Source: Thermoplasmataceae archaeon
GTDB taxonomy: Archaea; Thermoplasmatota; Thermoplasmata; Thermoplasmatales; Thermoplasmataceae
Length of the DNA stretch: 64,000 nt
Reading direction: 5' to 3'
Assembly (NCBI GenBank): GCA_038729425.1
Contig: JAVYSB010000004.1
Span: 1 to 64,000 of the forward strand
The translations under genes were made by a program, and so were the position numbers. The notes under the pieces were generated by a model. That model saw only the letters and a list, made by a program, of their open reading frames with translations, was not told the origin of the DNA and searched no databases. Below, in pieces: positions 34,256 through 44,300 of the stretch. Numbering within the stretch: the first letter of the stretch is position 1; each line of letters begins with the position of its first letter.

Positions 34256-35533
34256 TCATGTTCTATTGAGAGCAGCTGTCATGCAGTGTGCTCCGCCGTA
34301 TCCTCCCGTGAGCTCGCTTAGCTCCAGCGTGATATTGTCAATGCCATAGTCAGATATTTCTTTCCGATCTGGAAACAACTTATCAGGACCCGACTTCTCA
34401 AGATCACTTCTGACCTTGCTGTACAGCGTGTCCGAAAATACCTTCCTGCTCATCAGTTTCTGAATAACGTCTTTAACGTTCACTGTCAGTATCTTCCTAT
34501 TGGAAAGTGTAAGGAAGTTTGAAGAATAACCCATCTGCTCACTTAGCCTCAAATTTATGAAACTGAAGTTCTTCTCTCTCAAGTAATCAAACAGGCTGAT
34601 TGACCTGGCATTTCTGTAAACGCCACGAGACTCCTTTTCCATCACTATGCCCTTGGCTTTTTTTGCAAGGTCAAGTGAGGTCACAGCTATGCCATCACCA
34701 GCAATATTGAAATAAGTGTCAAGATGCATGTTTATCATGGAGTCTCTGGTATTTTCTTCCATAAAATCGTATACAGGGTTATCCACAACGAGTATTTCAT
34801 CATAATCAAATTTCCCGGAATTTATTACTTCCATAGCACCATTCATGTCAGTTCTTGGGCCCGTTCCGATAAGCGCGAAATTTCCAGCTGGAATAAAATC
34901 TCCGCCTTCAAAAATACCATTATCTGAAACCCTGAAAACTTCCTTTTCGTGAAGGATATGCCTTATAACGAATTCAGTTATTTCAGTCTCCCTCGATCGC
35001 TGCCCCTTCTTCATGTTCCCTACAACAACGCCATTGTTTCCAACAGCCTGCTGGTCTCTCATGAAGTAAAGGTTTGCCAGAGGTATATTGGAATAAACCG
35101 TGGGGTATTCTACCTGCATATCCTCAGCATCTCTCTTGAGGTCTATTGAGGGCTCAAGCGTGAGTATCTGGAGCAACGTTGACGAGTCTATTATCTCTAT
35201 GTTCTTGCGAAACTCACCGGAAGCTCTGTTCGCTGAGTCCACGGTGCCAAAGAACCTGACAGTCGATATCACCTTCTGCTCAAGTGCTTTCCTGAAATCA
35301 GAGGACTTCTCAGCTTCATCGACTACCATGTCCCTCAAGACTCTCACATTTACTCCCGCTTCCTTCATTGTCTGTTCCAGAAGCTCATGTTCTTTTGCTG
35401 CTCTGGATATCCTGAAGGGGCGCTCGAAAAGGAAGGGCCTAGGGGCCAACATTGCATAAGCAATCTCTATACCTGGCCTGTGTATCATAACATCATTAAG
35501 CCTGTCCCACTCGGCTTTGATTCTCATGTCCAT
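34256..35533 (-). CDS. arcA: Arginine deiminase
   Basis: A 425-aa guanidino-group hydrolase converting arginine to citrulline and ammonia. Visible features are the N-terminal WDRLNDVMIHRPG, IFEGGDFIP, MHLDTYFNI (catalytic His/Asp region), and the C-terminal nucleophile Cys in GGAHCMTA. The frame is open to 35710, but the extra 59 residues do not resemble the family. ATG 35533 fits the family N-terminus, and a TATA box (35595-35605) lies about 60 bases upstream. Ammonia release can counter acid, and the citrulline can feed ATP synthesis. Ornithine carbamoyltransferase and carbamate kinase are not encoded here. Confidence 0.92.
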   Translation of the reverse strand: MDMRIKAEWDRLNDVMIHRPGIEIAYAMLAPRPFLFERPFRISRAAKEHELLEQTMKEAGVNVRVLRDMVVDEAEKSSDFRKALEQKVISTVRFFGTVDSANRASGEFRKNIEIIDSSTLLQILTLEPSIDLKRDAEDMQVEYPTVYSNIPLANLYFMRDQQAVGNNGVVVGNMKKGQRSRETEITEFVIRHILHEKEVFRVSDNGIFEGGDFIPAGNFALIGTGPRTDMNGAMEVINSGKFDYDEILVVDNPVYDFMEENTRDSMINMHLDTYFNIAGDGIAVTSLDLAKKAKGIVMEKESRGVYRNARSISLFDYLREKNFSFINLRLSEQMGYSSNFLTLSNRKILTVNVKDVIQKLMSRKVFSDTLYSKVRSDLEKSGPDKLFPDRKEISDYGIDNITLELSELTGGYGGAHCMTAALNRT

Positions 35534-35594
35534 GGAATGCGAGGTTGAAATATTAATCTTGGCTGCTTTGCTTGGATAACGGCTCAGTACTGAA

Positions 35595-35605
35595 CATAAA
35601 TTTTT
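35595..35605 (-). promoter_or_regulatory. TATA box of the arginine deiminase gene
   Basis: On the minus strand the sequence AAAAATTTATG lies about 60 bases upstream of ATG 35533, inside the open frame that extends to 35710. This is a further reason to reject the longer start. Confidence 0.4.
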
Positions 35606-35931
35606 GTGCTTCTGAATACAGGTTCGATTCTGAATGAAGCATCCCTCTCTTAGATCTGATCCCAGCAGGTCAGGTTTACGGTATATTCGAAAGTGGTCAA
35701 GGGAATCCAATAATTGACGATAAAACCGTGATGGTCTTCTGGTGCTGTACTATCGATCTGCGGTTTACTCTTTGTGCTGGGTAATTATTAAAGGAATTGT
35801 GTTCAAAAAGCGTTTAGGTCAATGGGGAATACCTGGCTTTGCCATGTGATCCAGGTCACGGAAACTGGCAATAGATTGGATATTGACAGCTTAAAAAATT
35901 CAACACATTTTGTAAAATTCTGTGCTGACGC

Positions 35932-36936
35932 TCAAAATAATCTATCGTTGTACTGATAGAGGTAGACATCCTGCGAATCTGCTTTGACTCGTAAGGTTGT
36001 TAGCTTGAATCCATCTGGATCCATTAATTGAGTTTCATCGCCATCTCTGGACACTACTATGAATCTCTTCCTTTCCAATTTTTTCTCAAGCACTTTGTAG
36101 TCATCTTTCAATAGAGCCTCGGACTTTATCGCACTGTCCTTGCCACTGTTGATATCAGTTACCCGAGTAATTTCCTTCCCAACAGACCTGATGAGAAAAG
36201 TGCCTTCTCTCGTTGAAATGACTGAACCCTCAGTTAGGCTCAGAATACGTATCCCATAAGTGAACCTGTAGAAATCTTCACCCTCTTTTCTCCCGCTCAG
36301 TGACTTGGTAACGACAAGGCTCGCCGGCCGTGTTTCGGTTATGCTCTTGACTATCCGCATAGCGTCGTTCTTTCTTCCGAGAAAAATATCTATCCCTTCT
36401 GGCTTCTTTTCAATTTTTGACACAAAGGAATTAGCGTGCTTCTTCTCAAGACTGTGTTCAATTGACAGTGCAATTGATACGGCATCATCCACGGAAGGAT
36501 CATATTGTCCGTAAGAGGATCTTATCTGGACTACGGCCTCATAATATGAACCTGTCTTCTTGTTGCACTCCGGGCAGCTGTTAAAGGTCTTTTTCAGTAT
36601 TGTATCCCCTGGGAAAATGTGAGATATTCCTCCCGTTGTTGTTACTCTGGAAGAAAAATGGATCATGTGGTCAGAAATAAGGTTAAAGGGCTGAAAATAG
36701 GTATGCAGGTCTGAATCCACCATTCCGTTGACGCGAATTCCTGCGGAAAGTATCCTCTTCATGCTCGTCTCTGAATCTCGGTGATACCACTTTTTGCCAA
36801 TCTTCACTGCGTCGCATTTTGGGCATATCACTACTTCTTCTCCACGATTATAAGAAAGATAGACAGATTTGAATAGGCAATCTTCGCAGAGCCCTTTTTC
36901 AACGGATTCTTTCTTGCCACAGAGGATACATTTCAT
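35932..36936 (-). CDS. NMD3-family ribosome-associated protein
   Basis: A 334-aa protein of the NMD3 family. The N-terminal zinc-binding region has Cys pairs in MKCILCGK, GLCEDCL, CPKC and CPECNK. It is followed by the family's alpha/beta domain (SIALSIEHSLEKKHANSF) and an SH3/OB-like C-terminal part. In eukaryotes NMD3 exports the 60S subunit from the nucleus; archaea keep the protein for late large-subunit assembly or anti-association. It begins three bases after the stop of the acyl-CoA dehydrogenase gene, so the two are co-transcribed although functionally unrelated. Confidence 0.9.
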   Translation of the reverse strand: MKCILCGKKESVEKGLCEDCLFKSVYLSYNRGEEVVICPKCDAVKIGKKWYHRDSETSMKRILSAGIRVNGMVDSDLHTYFQPFNLISDHMIHFSSRVTTTGGISHIFPGDTILKKTFNSCPECNKKTGSYYEAVVQIRSSYGQYDPSVDDAVSIALSIEHSLEKKHANSFVSKIEKKPEGIDIFLGRKNDAMRIVKSITETRPASLVVTKSLSGRKEGEDFYRFTYGIRILSLTEGSVISTREGTFLIRSVGKEITRVTDINSGKDSAIKSEALLKDDYKVLEKKLERKRFIVVSRDGDETQLMDPDGFKLTTLRVKADSQDVYLYQYNDRLF

Positions 36937-36939
36937 ATT

Positions 36940-38097
36940 CTAGTCTGGCATTCTGTCATAGTTCATATAGCTTTTAATCAATCCTGATGAAATGATCTTC
37001 TTCCGAATTTCTGTGGTTCCAGCTCCTATCTGACCGAGGATTGCATCTCGCATCAGCCTTTCAACCTCGAAGTCCTTGACGTATCCATAGCCTCCGTGGA
37101 TCTGGATCGCTTCCCTGGCTATACTTTCAGCCGACTCTGCAACGTAAAAAATGGCGGTCGCAGCTGACATCGCATCCATACGGTCCTCCTCAAGTTTCCT
37201 GAGAGCTTTCATTGCCAGCAGTTTTCCCGCTTCGTACTTTGCGTACATGTTCGCAAGTTTATCCTGAATCATCTCGAACTCATAGAGGAATTTTCCACTC
37301 TGTTTCCTTCTCATGCTGTATCTAACAGAAAGGTCAATCGCCCTTCTCGCAAGCCCTATAAATATAAATGCAAGTATCACTCTTTCAGAGTTAAGGCCAC
37401 TGAGGATTATTTCCCTGCCAGCACCTATTTCTCCGACTATTCGTTCCTTGGGAACCTTTATAGAATCAAAGAATACCTCTCCTGTGGGCGAGCCTCTCAT
37501 CCCCATTTTGTTGAATTTAGATCCTCGGGAGAATCCTCTATCGCTGCTCAGAACCACAAAGGGAGTAAATTCGTCTCCAGTGCGGGCATAGGTCAGAAAG
37601 AGATCGGCGTATGGTGCATTGGTTATGAGCGTCTTGCTCCCAGTAATGACATATTCATCTCCGTCCCTCACTGCAGTGGTTTTCATGGACAGTGCATCAG
37701 AACCCGATCCGGGTTCAGTCAGCGCCAAAGATCCGATCCATTCCCCGCTCGCAAGCTTTGGAACGTACTCACTTCTTATGTATTCCGAACCGTTCCTATA
37801 TAGACTATCGAGGCAGAGATTGCTGTGCGCACCGTAAGAAAGGGCGAACGATGCTGATGCGTAGCCAAGTTCTTCCTCTATTATGGCTTGTGCCACGTAA
37901 TCCATCCCCCCTCCACCATATTTCTCAGGGATGGTAATACCAAGGTAACCCATATCACCCATTTTCCTGAAAATATCCATGGGAAAAACATCATCCGCGT
38001 CCATTTTAACGGAAACGGGTGCGATTTCTCTTTCCACAAACTTTTTCACGGATTCTCTCAGGGCTCCGTAAACATCATCGCCTGACATTTCCAGCAT
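36940..38097 (-). CDS. Acyl-CoA dehydrogenase, isovaleryl-CoA dehydrogenase type
   Basis: A 385-aa FAD-dependent acyl-CoA dehydrogenase. Family segments include YGGGGMDYVAQ, LTEPGSGSDA and HGGYGYVKDFEVERLMRDA. The position of the usual catalytic Glu near the C-terminus reads IGAGTTEIR with Ala. A Glu is present in LNSERVIL, the location of the catalytic base in isovaleryl-CoA dehydrogenase. That points to a branched or long acyl substrate, for instance leucine breakdown. ATG 38097 is chosen because a TATA-like CTTATAATT lies about 25-30 bases upstream; the frame is open to 38184. It is the first gene of an operon with NMD3. Confidence 0.92.
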   Translation of the reverse strand: MLEMSGDDVYGALRESVKKFVEREIAPVSVKMDADDVFPMDIFRKMGDMGYLGITIPEKYGGGGMDYVAQAIIEEELGYASASFALSYGAHSNLCLDSLYRNGSEYIRSEYVPKLASGEWIGSLALTEPGSGSDALSMKTTAVRDGDEYVITGSKTLITNAPYADLFLTYARTGDEFTPFVVLSSDRGFSRGSKFNKMGMRGSPTGEVFFDSIKVPKERIVGEIGAGREIILSGLNSERVILAFIFIGLARRAIDLSVRYSMRRKQSGKFLYEFEMIQDKLANMYAKYEAGKLLAMKALRKLEEDRMDAMSAATAIFYVAESAESIAREAIQIHGGYGYVKDFEVERLMRDAILGQIGAGTTEIRKKIISSGLIKSYMNYDRMPD

Positions 38098-38184
38098 AGA
38101 ATAAGTATACGCGATACCGTAATTATAAGTTACGTCTGCCTCACATACAGGTATCAAGAAGATTGACCCTAAATAACACAACAT

Positions 38185-38360
38185 TAATAGTTAGGATAAA
38201 CATCTCCAAACTGTGCCACTTCGGGTCTGTGCCTGGACGGCCGCGGGAGTCATTATTGCCGCTGTGCAGATTGCCGTTGTTTCCTGGAGACCTGATTGCT
38301 GTTCCTCTGGTATCGGAACAAGCACGAATTCAAGTTAGATTGCAAAGGAGCGAGTTCTAA
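38185..38360. other. GC-rich leader region upstream of rpo7
   Basis: This 176-base interval is visibly richer in G and C than its surroundings (for example CGGCCGCGGGAG near 38240). A plus-strand frame of 65 codons ends in TAA directly before the rpo7 ATG, but its Arg/Leu/Pro-rich product has no recognisable domain. It may be a structured leader, an unrecognised RNA, or the eroded end of a gene. Confidence 0.35.
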
Positions 38361-38954
38361 ATGTATATAATGATTGAGAGCGAAAACATAGCAAGAATCC
38401 CACCCGATATGCTGGTAAATGACTATTCAGAGTCCCTAATGAATGTCGCGAGGGAGACGATTGAAGGGAAACTCATTGATGTGGAAGATGAAGAAACATT
38501 AAAGGTTCAGGGAAAGTGCTATGTGGTATCAGTTGTAGACGTGAAGCCAATCGGCGAAGGCGCAATTGTTCACGGAGACGGCGGAGTTTACCAGACCATA
38601 AGGTACAAAGCGATCGCATACTATCCACAGATGCATGAAGTCGTTGACGGGGTCATAATTTCTATCAAGGAATTTGGGGCTTTCGTTAAAATCGGTCCAT
38701 TTGATGGCCTTCTGCACATCAGCCAGATTATGGATGATCGAATTGATAAAGACATAGCAAACCAGAGACTTATCGGGAAAGATACAAAGAGGGATCTGAA
38801 GGTGGGAGACCGTGTCAGGGTGAGAATTGTGGCCATGAATCTCAATTCCTCATCGATTCATGACAGCCAGATCGGGCTCACGATGAAACAGATCGGCCTT
38901 GGGAAGCTGGAGTGGCTGGAAAAAGCAAGAAACAAGGAACAGGGTCAACAATGA
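38361..38954 (+). CDS. rpo7: DNA-directed RNA polymerase subunit Rpo7 (E')
   Basis: A 197-aa stalk subunit of archaeal RNA polymerase. It has the N-terminal RNP-like tip domain (YIMIESENIARIPPDML) and a C-terminal S1/OB domain (VDGVIISIKEFGAFVKIGPF, LHISQIMDD, GDRVRVRIVAMN). With Rpo4 it binds emerging RNA and assists open-complex formation. Its stop codon overlaps the ATG of spt4 (ATGA), starting a chain of overlaps through the operon. Confidence 0.96.
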   Translation: MYIMIESENIARIPPDMLVNDYSESLMNVARETIEGKLIDVEDEETLKVQGKCYVVSVVDVKPIGEGAIVHGDGGVYQTIRYKAIAYYPQMHEVVDGVIISIKEFGAFVKIGPFDGLLHISQIMDDRIDKDIANQRLIGKDTKRDLKVGDRVRVRIVAMNLNSSSIHDSQIGLTMKQIGLGKLEWLEKARNKEQGQQ

Positions 38955-39145
38955 AAGTCGTACTAAAAGCATGCAAAAAATGCAAGCGCCTGACTGACGG
39001 CAAAGTCTGCATTTCACATCCAGAAGAGAAACTTTCTTCTGAGTGGAGCGGTTTCATTTACGTAAAGGAGCACAGGTATTCAGTTATAGCCGAACGTGCA
39101 GGCATAACATCTGAAGGCATGTATGCCATTAAAGTCAGGCAGTAA
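38951..39145 (+). CDS. spt4: Transcription elongation factor Spt4 (RpoE'')
   Basis: A 64-aa zinc protein that pairs with Spt5 to keep RNA polymerase processive. Zinc ligands are CKKC near the N-terminus and the Cys-x-x-His of VCISHPEE, an unusual last ligand compared with the usual CPxC pair. WSGFIYV and the C-terminal strand follow. ATG 38951 overlaps the rpo7 stop. The gene overlaps the following kinase gene by 23 bases. Confidence 0.93.
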   Translation: MKVVLKACKKCKRLTDGKVCISHPEEKLSSEWSGFIYVKEHRYSVIAERAGITSEGMYAIKVRQ

Positions 39146-39626
39146 GTATATTGTCTCCGAGGATCTCCGGAGGGAAATTGCTTCGGGTAGCAATAATCTC
39201 TGCCAGCTAGAAGACCTTTTAGAGAAGGCAAAATCGAAAAAAATAATAGCCGTTGGAGATGTCACGGCACAGAGACTCACTGAAGCGAGAATCAACCTCT
39301 TCATAGAAGTCGTTGATCTTAAGACCAAGAGAAACGAACACCGCCATTTTTCCCATGTGCCTGGTTCTTTCGAGGTGGTGAATGATCCTGGAACAATTTC
39401 CCTTCAGCTGTTCAATCTCATAGGCCGCCTGATTCGAAAGAACACCGGTGGGCGAATAGAGGTAATCGGAGAAGAGGATCTGGCTGTAATACCAATAATT
39501 TATTATTCAGACTTTGATACAGTTGTTGCTTACGGCATACCTGACAAAGGGCTTGGCTGTATTGAGGTGAGCCCCGCCATTAAGGATACTGTTAATAAGC
39601 TCGTTGAGAGGATGAAACTGGAATGA
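39123..39626 (+). CDS. GTP-dependent dephospho-CoA kinase (DUF359)
   Basis: A 167-aa enzyme for the last step of archaeal CoA synthesis, phosphorylating dephospho-CoA with GTP. It belongs to the DUF359 family, unrelated to bacterial CoaE. Family features are VGDVTAQRL, VVDLKTKRNEH, VNDPGTIS, GEEDLAVIPI and a GIPDKGLGCIEV end. It lies between spt4 and the eS24 gene, a placement conserved in many archaea. It overlaps both neighbours, so translation is coupled. Confidence 0.93.
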   Translation: MPLKSGSKYIVSEDLRREIASGSNNLCQLEDLLEKAKSKKIIAVGDVTAQRLTEARINLFIEVVDLKTKRNEHRHFSHVPGSFEVVNDPGTISLQLFNLIGRLIRKNTGGRIEVIGEEDLAVIPIIYYSDFDTVVAYGIPDKGLGCIEVSPAIKDTVNKLVERMKLE

Positions 39627-39925
39627 CTGAAATCAAGATAGAATCGACAAAGGATAACGTGCTGCTGAAAAGGAAGGAAATACGGTACAGGATAATATAT
39701 TCTGGAAGCGGTTCTCCTAATAGAGACTCTGTCAGAGACATAATTGCCAAGAATACGGGATCAAAGAAGGAACTTGTAATAGTTGACTCCCTGAAGCAGG
39801 AATCTGGGAAGAGGGAACTCATAGGCTACTGCAAGGTTTATGACGACAACAAAAGCGCAATGCTATACGAACCAGACTACGAACTTATACGCAACGGTCT
39901 AAAAAAGAAAGAGGCCAGTGAATAA
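39623..39925 (+). CDS. rps24e: 30S ribosomal protein eS24
   Basis: A 100-aa small-subunit protein. It has the eS24 pattern: [22 protein letters not shown], then [14 protein letters not shown] and [17 protein letters not shown]. The ATG overlaps the kinase stop (ATGA), and the gene is followed after two bases by eS31. Confidence 0.95.
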   Translation: MTEIKIESTKDNVLLKRKEIRYRIIYSGSGSPNRDSVRDIIAKNTGSKKELVIVDSLKQESGKRELIGYCKVYDDNKSAMLYEPDYELIRNGLKKKEASE

Positions 39926-39927
39926 AC

Positions 39928-40080
39928 ATGATGAAAAGAGAACTTTACAGGATAGATGGTGACAAACTTACGCGGCTAAGGCGATTCTGTCCAAGATGTG
40001 GACCGGGAACATTCCTGGCTGAACACGAAAACAGGCTAACCTGCGGTAAGTGTGGATATACTGAGATAAAGAAGAAATAG
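39928..40080 (+). CDS. rps27ae: 30S ribosomal protein eS31 (S27ae)
   Basis: A 50-codon gene for the zinc-ribbon protein eS31. The Cys pairs are FCPRCGPG and LTCGKCGY, which together bind one zinc. The short basic tail EIKKK is typical of the archaeal form, which lacks the ubiquitin fusion found in eukaryotes. It begins two bases after the eS24 stop and ends the operon. ATG 39931 is an alternative start. Confidence 0.93.
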   Translation: MMKRELYRIDGDKLTRLRRFCPRCGPGTFLAEHENRLTCGKCGYTEIKKK

Positions 40081-40090
40081 AGTCAAACTC

Positions 40091-40100
40091 TTTATAATAT
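40091..40100 (+). promoter_or_regulatory. TATA box of the DUF763 gene
   Basis: TTTATAATAT ends 18 bases before ATG 40119 with no ribosome binding site between. This indicates a separate, probably leaderless transcript after the ribosomal operon. Confidence 0.5.
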
Positions 40101-40118
40101 AATTTTTATTAGCTTTTT

Positions 40119-41222
40119 ATGGAGAGAAGAGGTACTTCCATTTTACCATTGCATTACGGACACCCTCCGGAGTACCTTTTCAAGAGAATGATTGAACTTG
40201 GCGGGACGCTCAGTGAGATTATAATAAATGAGTATGGTGTTGAAACTTTCCTGGAGAAATTATCCGACCCATTCTGGTTTCATTCCTTCTCCCTTGTCAT
40301 CGGGTTTGACTGGAATTCAAGCGGGACTACTACTGCAACTCTCGCGGCCTTGAAGGAGTATTACGAAAAACACAGCGGCGAGATCGCAATCATGGGGGGA
40401 AAAGGACAAAAGATGTCCATGGTCCGTGGAGAGGCTGAAAAGCTGATCAAGGATGGGTATATGAGCGATACAAAAGTCCACCCCATTCTCGAAAACGCCA
40501 GGAAAGTGGCGAAAATAGACAACAATCTTCTGCAGGATGGATATGATCTGTACCTGCAATTCATAATAACAACCCCTTCTGGAAAATGGTCTGTGATACA
40601 ACAGGGGATGGACCAAAAACTGAGAATGGCGCGCAGGTACCACTGGATCTGGTCCGCCGCCAGAGACATGTACAATGATTCCAGATCTGGCATCTCTTCT
40701 TCAGATATCAGGCCCATGACTCTTGACTTATCCACAAAGAAGAGTGCTGGAAACAGGAATTCAATGGTAGAGGTTGCGGGAGAAAAGCCTGGCGAGACGC
40801 GATCGAAGTTGATGGTTGGGGGCCAGAGAACGCTGGATTCATTCGGGAATTTTTTCCCGGAATTGAGAATGGACTATACCATAAACTGGGCAAGATTGCA
40901 GGCTATCTATGAATATGATCCGAAGGATTTCAATGAACTCATGAACCTGAAAGGTGTGGGGAAATCTACAATCAGAGCCCTATCGTACCTCGCAGAAATA
41001 ATCTATGGCAACAGCCCTTCCTTTGAAGATCCTGTCAAGTTCTCTTTCGCTCTTGGCGGGAAAGACGGGGTTCCGAAACCCGTGAATGTCCACGACTATG
41101 ATGTTGCGATATCATTCTACAGGGACGCACTGGGAAAGGCTGGATCCGGTGACCCCAACACGAGAAGACTGATAAGGAATCTTTCGGAGATGAGTTACAG
41201 TTTCACGGGGAGACAGCAATAA
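40119..41222 (+). CDS. DUF763 family protein with helix-hairpin-helix motif
   Basis: A 367-aa protein of the DUF763 family, found in archaea and some bacteria, without an assigned function that I can name. The N-terminal part has the family start GTSILPLHYGHPPEYL and VIGFDWNSSGTTTATLAALK. The middle has conserved basic and aromatic residues (RMARRYHWIW). Near residue 280-295, FNELMNLKGVGKSTIRAL is a helix-hairpin-helix motif of the kind that grips the DNA backbone in repair nucleases. There is no signal or membrane segment. It is followed, 106 bases later on the same strand, by a giant Lhr-type helicase, suggesting a joint role in DNA maintenance. Confidence 0.88.
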   Translation: MERRGTSILPLHYGHPPEYLFKRMIELGGTLSEIIINEYGVETFLEKLSDPFWFHSFSLVIGFDWNSSGTTTATLAALKEYYEKHSGEIAIMGGKGQKMSMVRGEAEKLIKDGYMSDTKVHPILENARKVAKIDNNLLQDGYDLYLQFIITTPSGKWSVIQQGMDQKLRMARRYHWIWSAARDMYNDSRSGISSSDIRPMTLDLSTKKSAGNRNSMVEVAGEKPGETRSKLMVGGQRTLDSFGNFFPELRMDYTINWARLQAIYEYDPKDFNELMNLKGVGKSTIRALSYLAEIIYGNSPSFEDPVKFSFALGGKDGVPKPVNVHDYDVAISFYRDALGKAGSGDPNTRRLIRNLSEMSYSFTGRQQ

Positions 41223-41290
41223 ATTCTCAAGGATTCTGCGTCATACTGATTCTACAACCCTTATCGCCGATGCCTTTTCTATCCAAAATC

Positions 41291-41300
41291 GTTATATATG
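41291..41300 (+). promoter_or_regulatory. TATA box of the Lhr-type helicase gene
   Basis: GTTATATATG ends 28 bases before ATG 41329. GAAGGA between them can serve as a ribosome binding site on a short leader. The helicase therefore has its own promoter even though it follows the DUF763 gene. Confidence 0.5.
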
Positions 41301-41328
41301 GATTCTAACTAAAAGAAGGATTTAACAG

Positions 41329-44300
41329 ATGGATGTGGCAAGTGAGATATCCTATAGGGTAGAGGATGAACTACCGTTCCTAGATCCAGTGATAGCAAAA
41401 TGGTTCAACAGGAACTACACAGGTCTCACTGAGCCCCAAAAAAGGGCTATTCCCTTGATACACGGGAAAATAAGCGTCCTTGTGTCCAGCCCAACCGGAA
41501 CCGGAAAGACTATGACCGGTTTTCTTTCCATACTTAATGAACTCTTTCTAATGTCCCGGGAAGGAACACTGGAGGATAAAATCTACTGCCTGTATATCAG
41601 CCCTTTAAAGGCGCTAGCCAATGATATCGACAAGAATCTTAAGAGACCCCTTTCTGAAATTGCACAGATTTCAAAGGAAAGCAATAACAGTTTTCCTGCA
41701 ATAAGGGTATCAGTCAGATCCGGGGATACTCCGCAGTCAGAGCGCCAGAAGATGCTGAAGAAACCTCCGCACATCCTTATCACCACTCCAGAATCATTCT
41801 CCCTGGCACTATCCGCTCCAAAATTCCGCGAGAAATTTCTAGGGCTTAAGTACGTTATTGTGGACGAAATTCATGAAGTGTCTGCCACAAAAAGAGGATC
41901 GCTGCTCTCCATAAATCTTGAAAGGCTTGAGAATATTGCCGGGCATTTCGTGAGAATCGGGCTTTCTGCCACTCAGGCACCCTTAAATGTAATAGGGCAG
42001 TTTCTCTGCGGTTATTCAAACGGGGAGCCGAGAAGTTTTGAAATTGTAGATGTCGACACGAAGAAGTCGCTAGACCTCAGCACCATTACCCCTGTAAAGG
42101 ACCTCAGCAGGGCCAATTACGAAGTCGCAAATGACAAGATGTATGATGTTCTTGCAGGCTTGATATCAGAACACAGAACGACGCTTGTATTCACCAACAC
42201 AAGGAGCGGAACGGAACACGTGGCGTTGCGTCTTAAGGCAAGGGGGATTGAGAGCATTGAAGCGCACCATTCGTCTCTCGGAAGAGAAACGAGGCTGGAT
42301 GTTGAGAACAAACTCAAGAACGGAGAACTGAAATGTGTAATCACATCCACATCGCTGGAGCTTGGAATAGACATAGGTAACATAGACCTTGTTGTGCAGA
42401 TAGGCAGTCCCAAGTCTGTGTCTAAAGGTCTACAGAGAATAGGAAGATCCGGTCATGGACTGAATCAGCTTTCAAAGGGCAGGTTCCTTGTCTTTGATCT
42501 TGATGATCTGATGGAATGCGCTGTTCTTACAAAGGCTGCTTACGACAGGGAGATTGACCGGGTTGTTATTCCGGAAAACCCGCTCGATGTTCTTTCGCAG
42601 GTACTGGTGGGCATGTCTCTGGAGAAGGTCTGGGGCTTCGATGAAGCTTACGATTTAATAAGGAAATCCTACACGTTTCACACTCTTGAGATAGAGGATT
42701 ACAGATCTACGATAAACTACCTCAGCGGCGAAATAGAGGATAGCACCATATATTCAAAAATATGGTTTGACAGGGATAAGAACACATTCGGTAAGAAGAA
42801 GAGCAGTCGGATGATATATTTCATGAATGTCGGTACCATCCCGGAAGAGGCTGATTACCAGGTCGTGAATGAAAGGGGCAAGCACCTTGGGCAACTGAGT
42901 GATAAGTTTGTGGAACGGCTCAAACACGGCGATGTGTTCGTGCTCGGGGCTAAAACATATATGTACATCAGGTCCACTGGTAACAGAGTCAGCGTGAAAG
43001 ACGCGGTTGGGATGAGACCCACAGTCCCCTCCTGGACAGGTGAGATGTTGCCAAGAAATTACGACCTCGGTGTTCTTGTGGGAGAATTCAGGGAAGAACT
43101 GTATAGGAGGATAAGAGACAGAGAAGAAACTGTTCACTGGTTAATGGAGTACTACAAACTCGACGAGTACGGGGCGAACAGTCTTATATCCTATGTCAAG
43201 ACTCAAAGTCAATTCGCTCTTCCAACAGACAGGAAACTGCTTGTCGAGGGATACATTGATTCCAAGAACCTCTACAGCATAATATTTCACATCCCCCTAG
43301 GCAGAAGAATAAATGACGCACTTTCGCGTGCCTACGCCCAGGCCATATCCAACCAGTATTCTGTGACCACAAGGATCACAGTGACGGATGATGGTTTCAT
43401 GCTGACGGCTCCGCAGAAAATCCCACTCAAGGAGCAGCTGACGCTCATAAATGCCAGCAACTTTGAGGACATGGTTTCAAGATCGATAATCAATACTGAG
43501 GTCTTCAAGCAGCGTTTCAGGCACTGCGCTGCCAGATCACTTATGGTTCTGAGAAAATACAAAGGTTATGACATATCAATCGTAAGGCAACAGCTGCGCA
43601 GCGACAAGGTCTTGCGAAGCCTAGAGAGCATAAAGAACTTTCCAGTCATCAAGGAGACATACCACGAAATAATGAACGACATGATGGATGTTCCACGTGC
43701 TCTGAATTACGTCAAGGACGTCATAGACAGAGGCAACGTCTCGATCCTCGATTACAGGGAGGATACCAGTCCATTTTCATACGGGATCATTCTGACGGGA
43801 GTTTCTGATATAGTCCTGATGGAGGACAGGTCCAAGCTTCTCAAGGAATTGCAGAGCAAGATCATTGACAGGGTCTTCGGGGAACAGAAAATAAGCTTCA
43901 TGTTCAACGACTCAAAGGTCGTTGAAAACTATTTCAGGAGCAAGGTTCCCCGCATAAGGGACGAAGAATCATATGCGGCACTCGCCGATCACTTCCTTTA
44001 CATCGATCCCTTCAGGGATCGTTTCAATTCACCTTTCCCATACAGTGATATTGATCCAAACGAGATCACGGAGAGACTCATTAATAACGGGGTAATTTCC
44101 TCGGTGTACATCAGGTCATCAGCATGGGCCTCGAGGACAAGTTATGGAATACTGAGAAGGTTGTTTGCCAGGAAACTGGAAATGAACCATACAAGGAAGA
44201 AACTGGTTGAATTGTGCGATGGATCCACATTCAATGAGTTGAAATCCAGATCGGGAATGAATGAAATTGAGCTGAAAGACGAATTGATAAGGCTGGAGTC

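Noticed and set aside
35534-35710. Longer arginine deiminase N-terminus
   Set aside because: The extra 59 residues do not resemble the family, and a TATA box lies within them.
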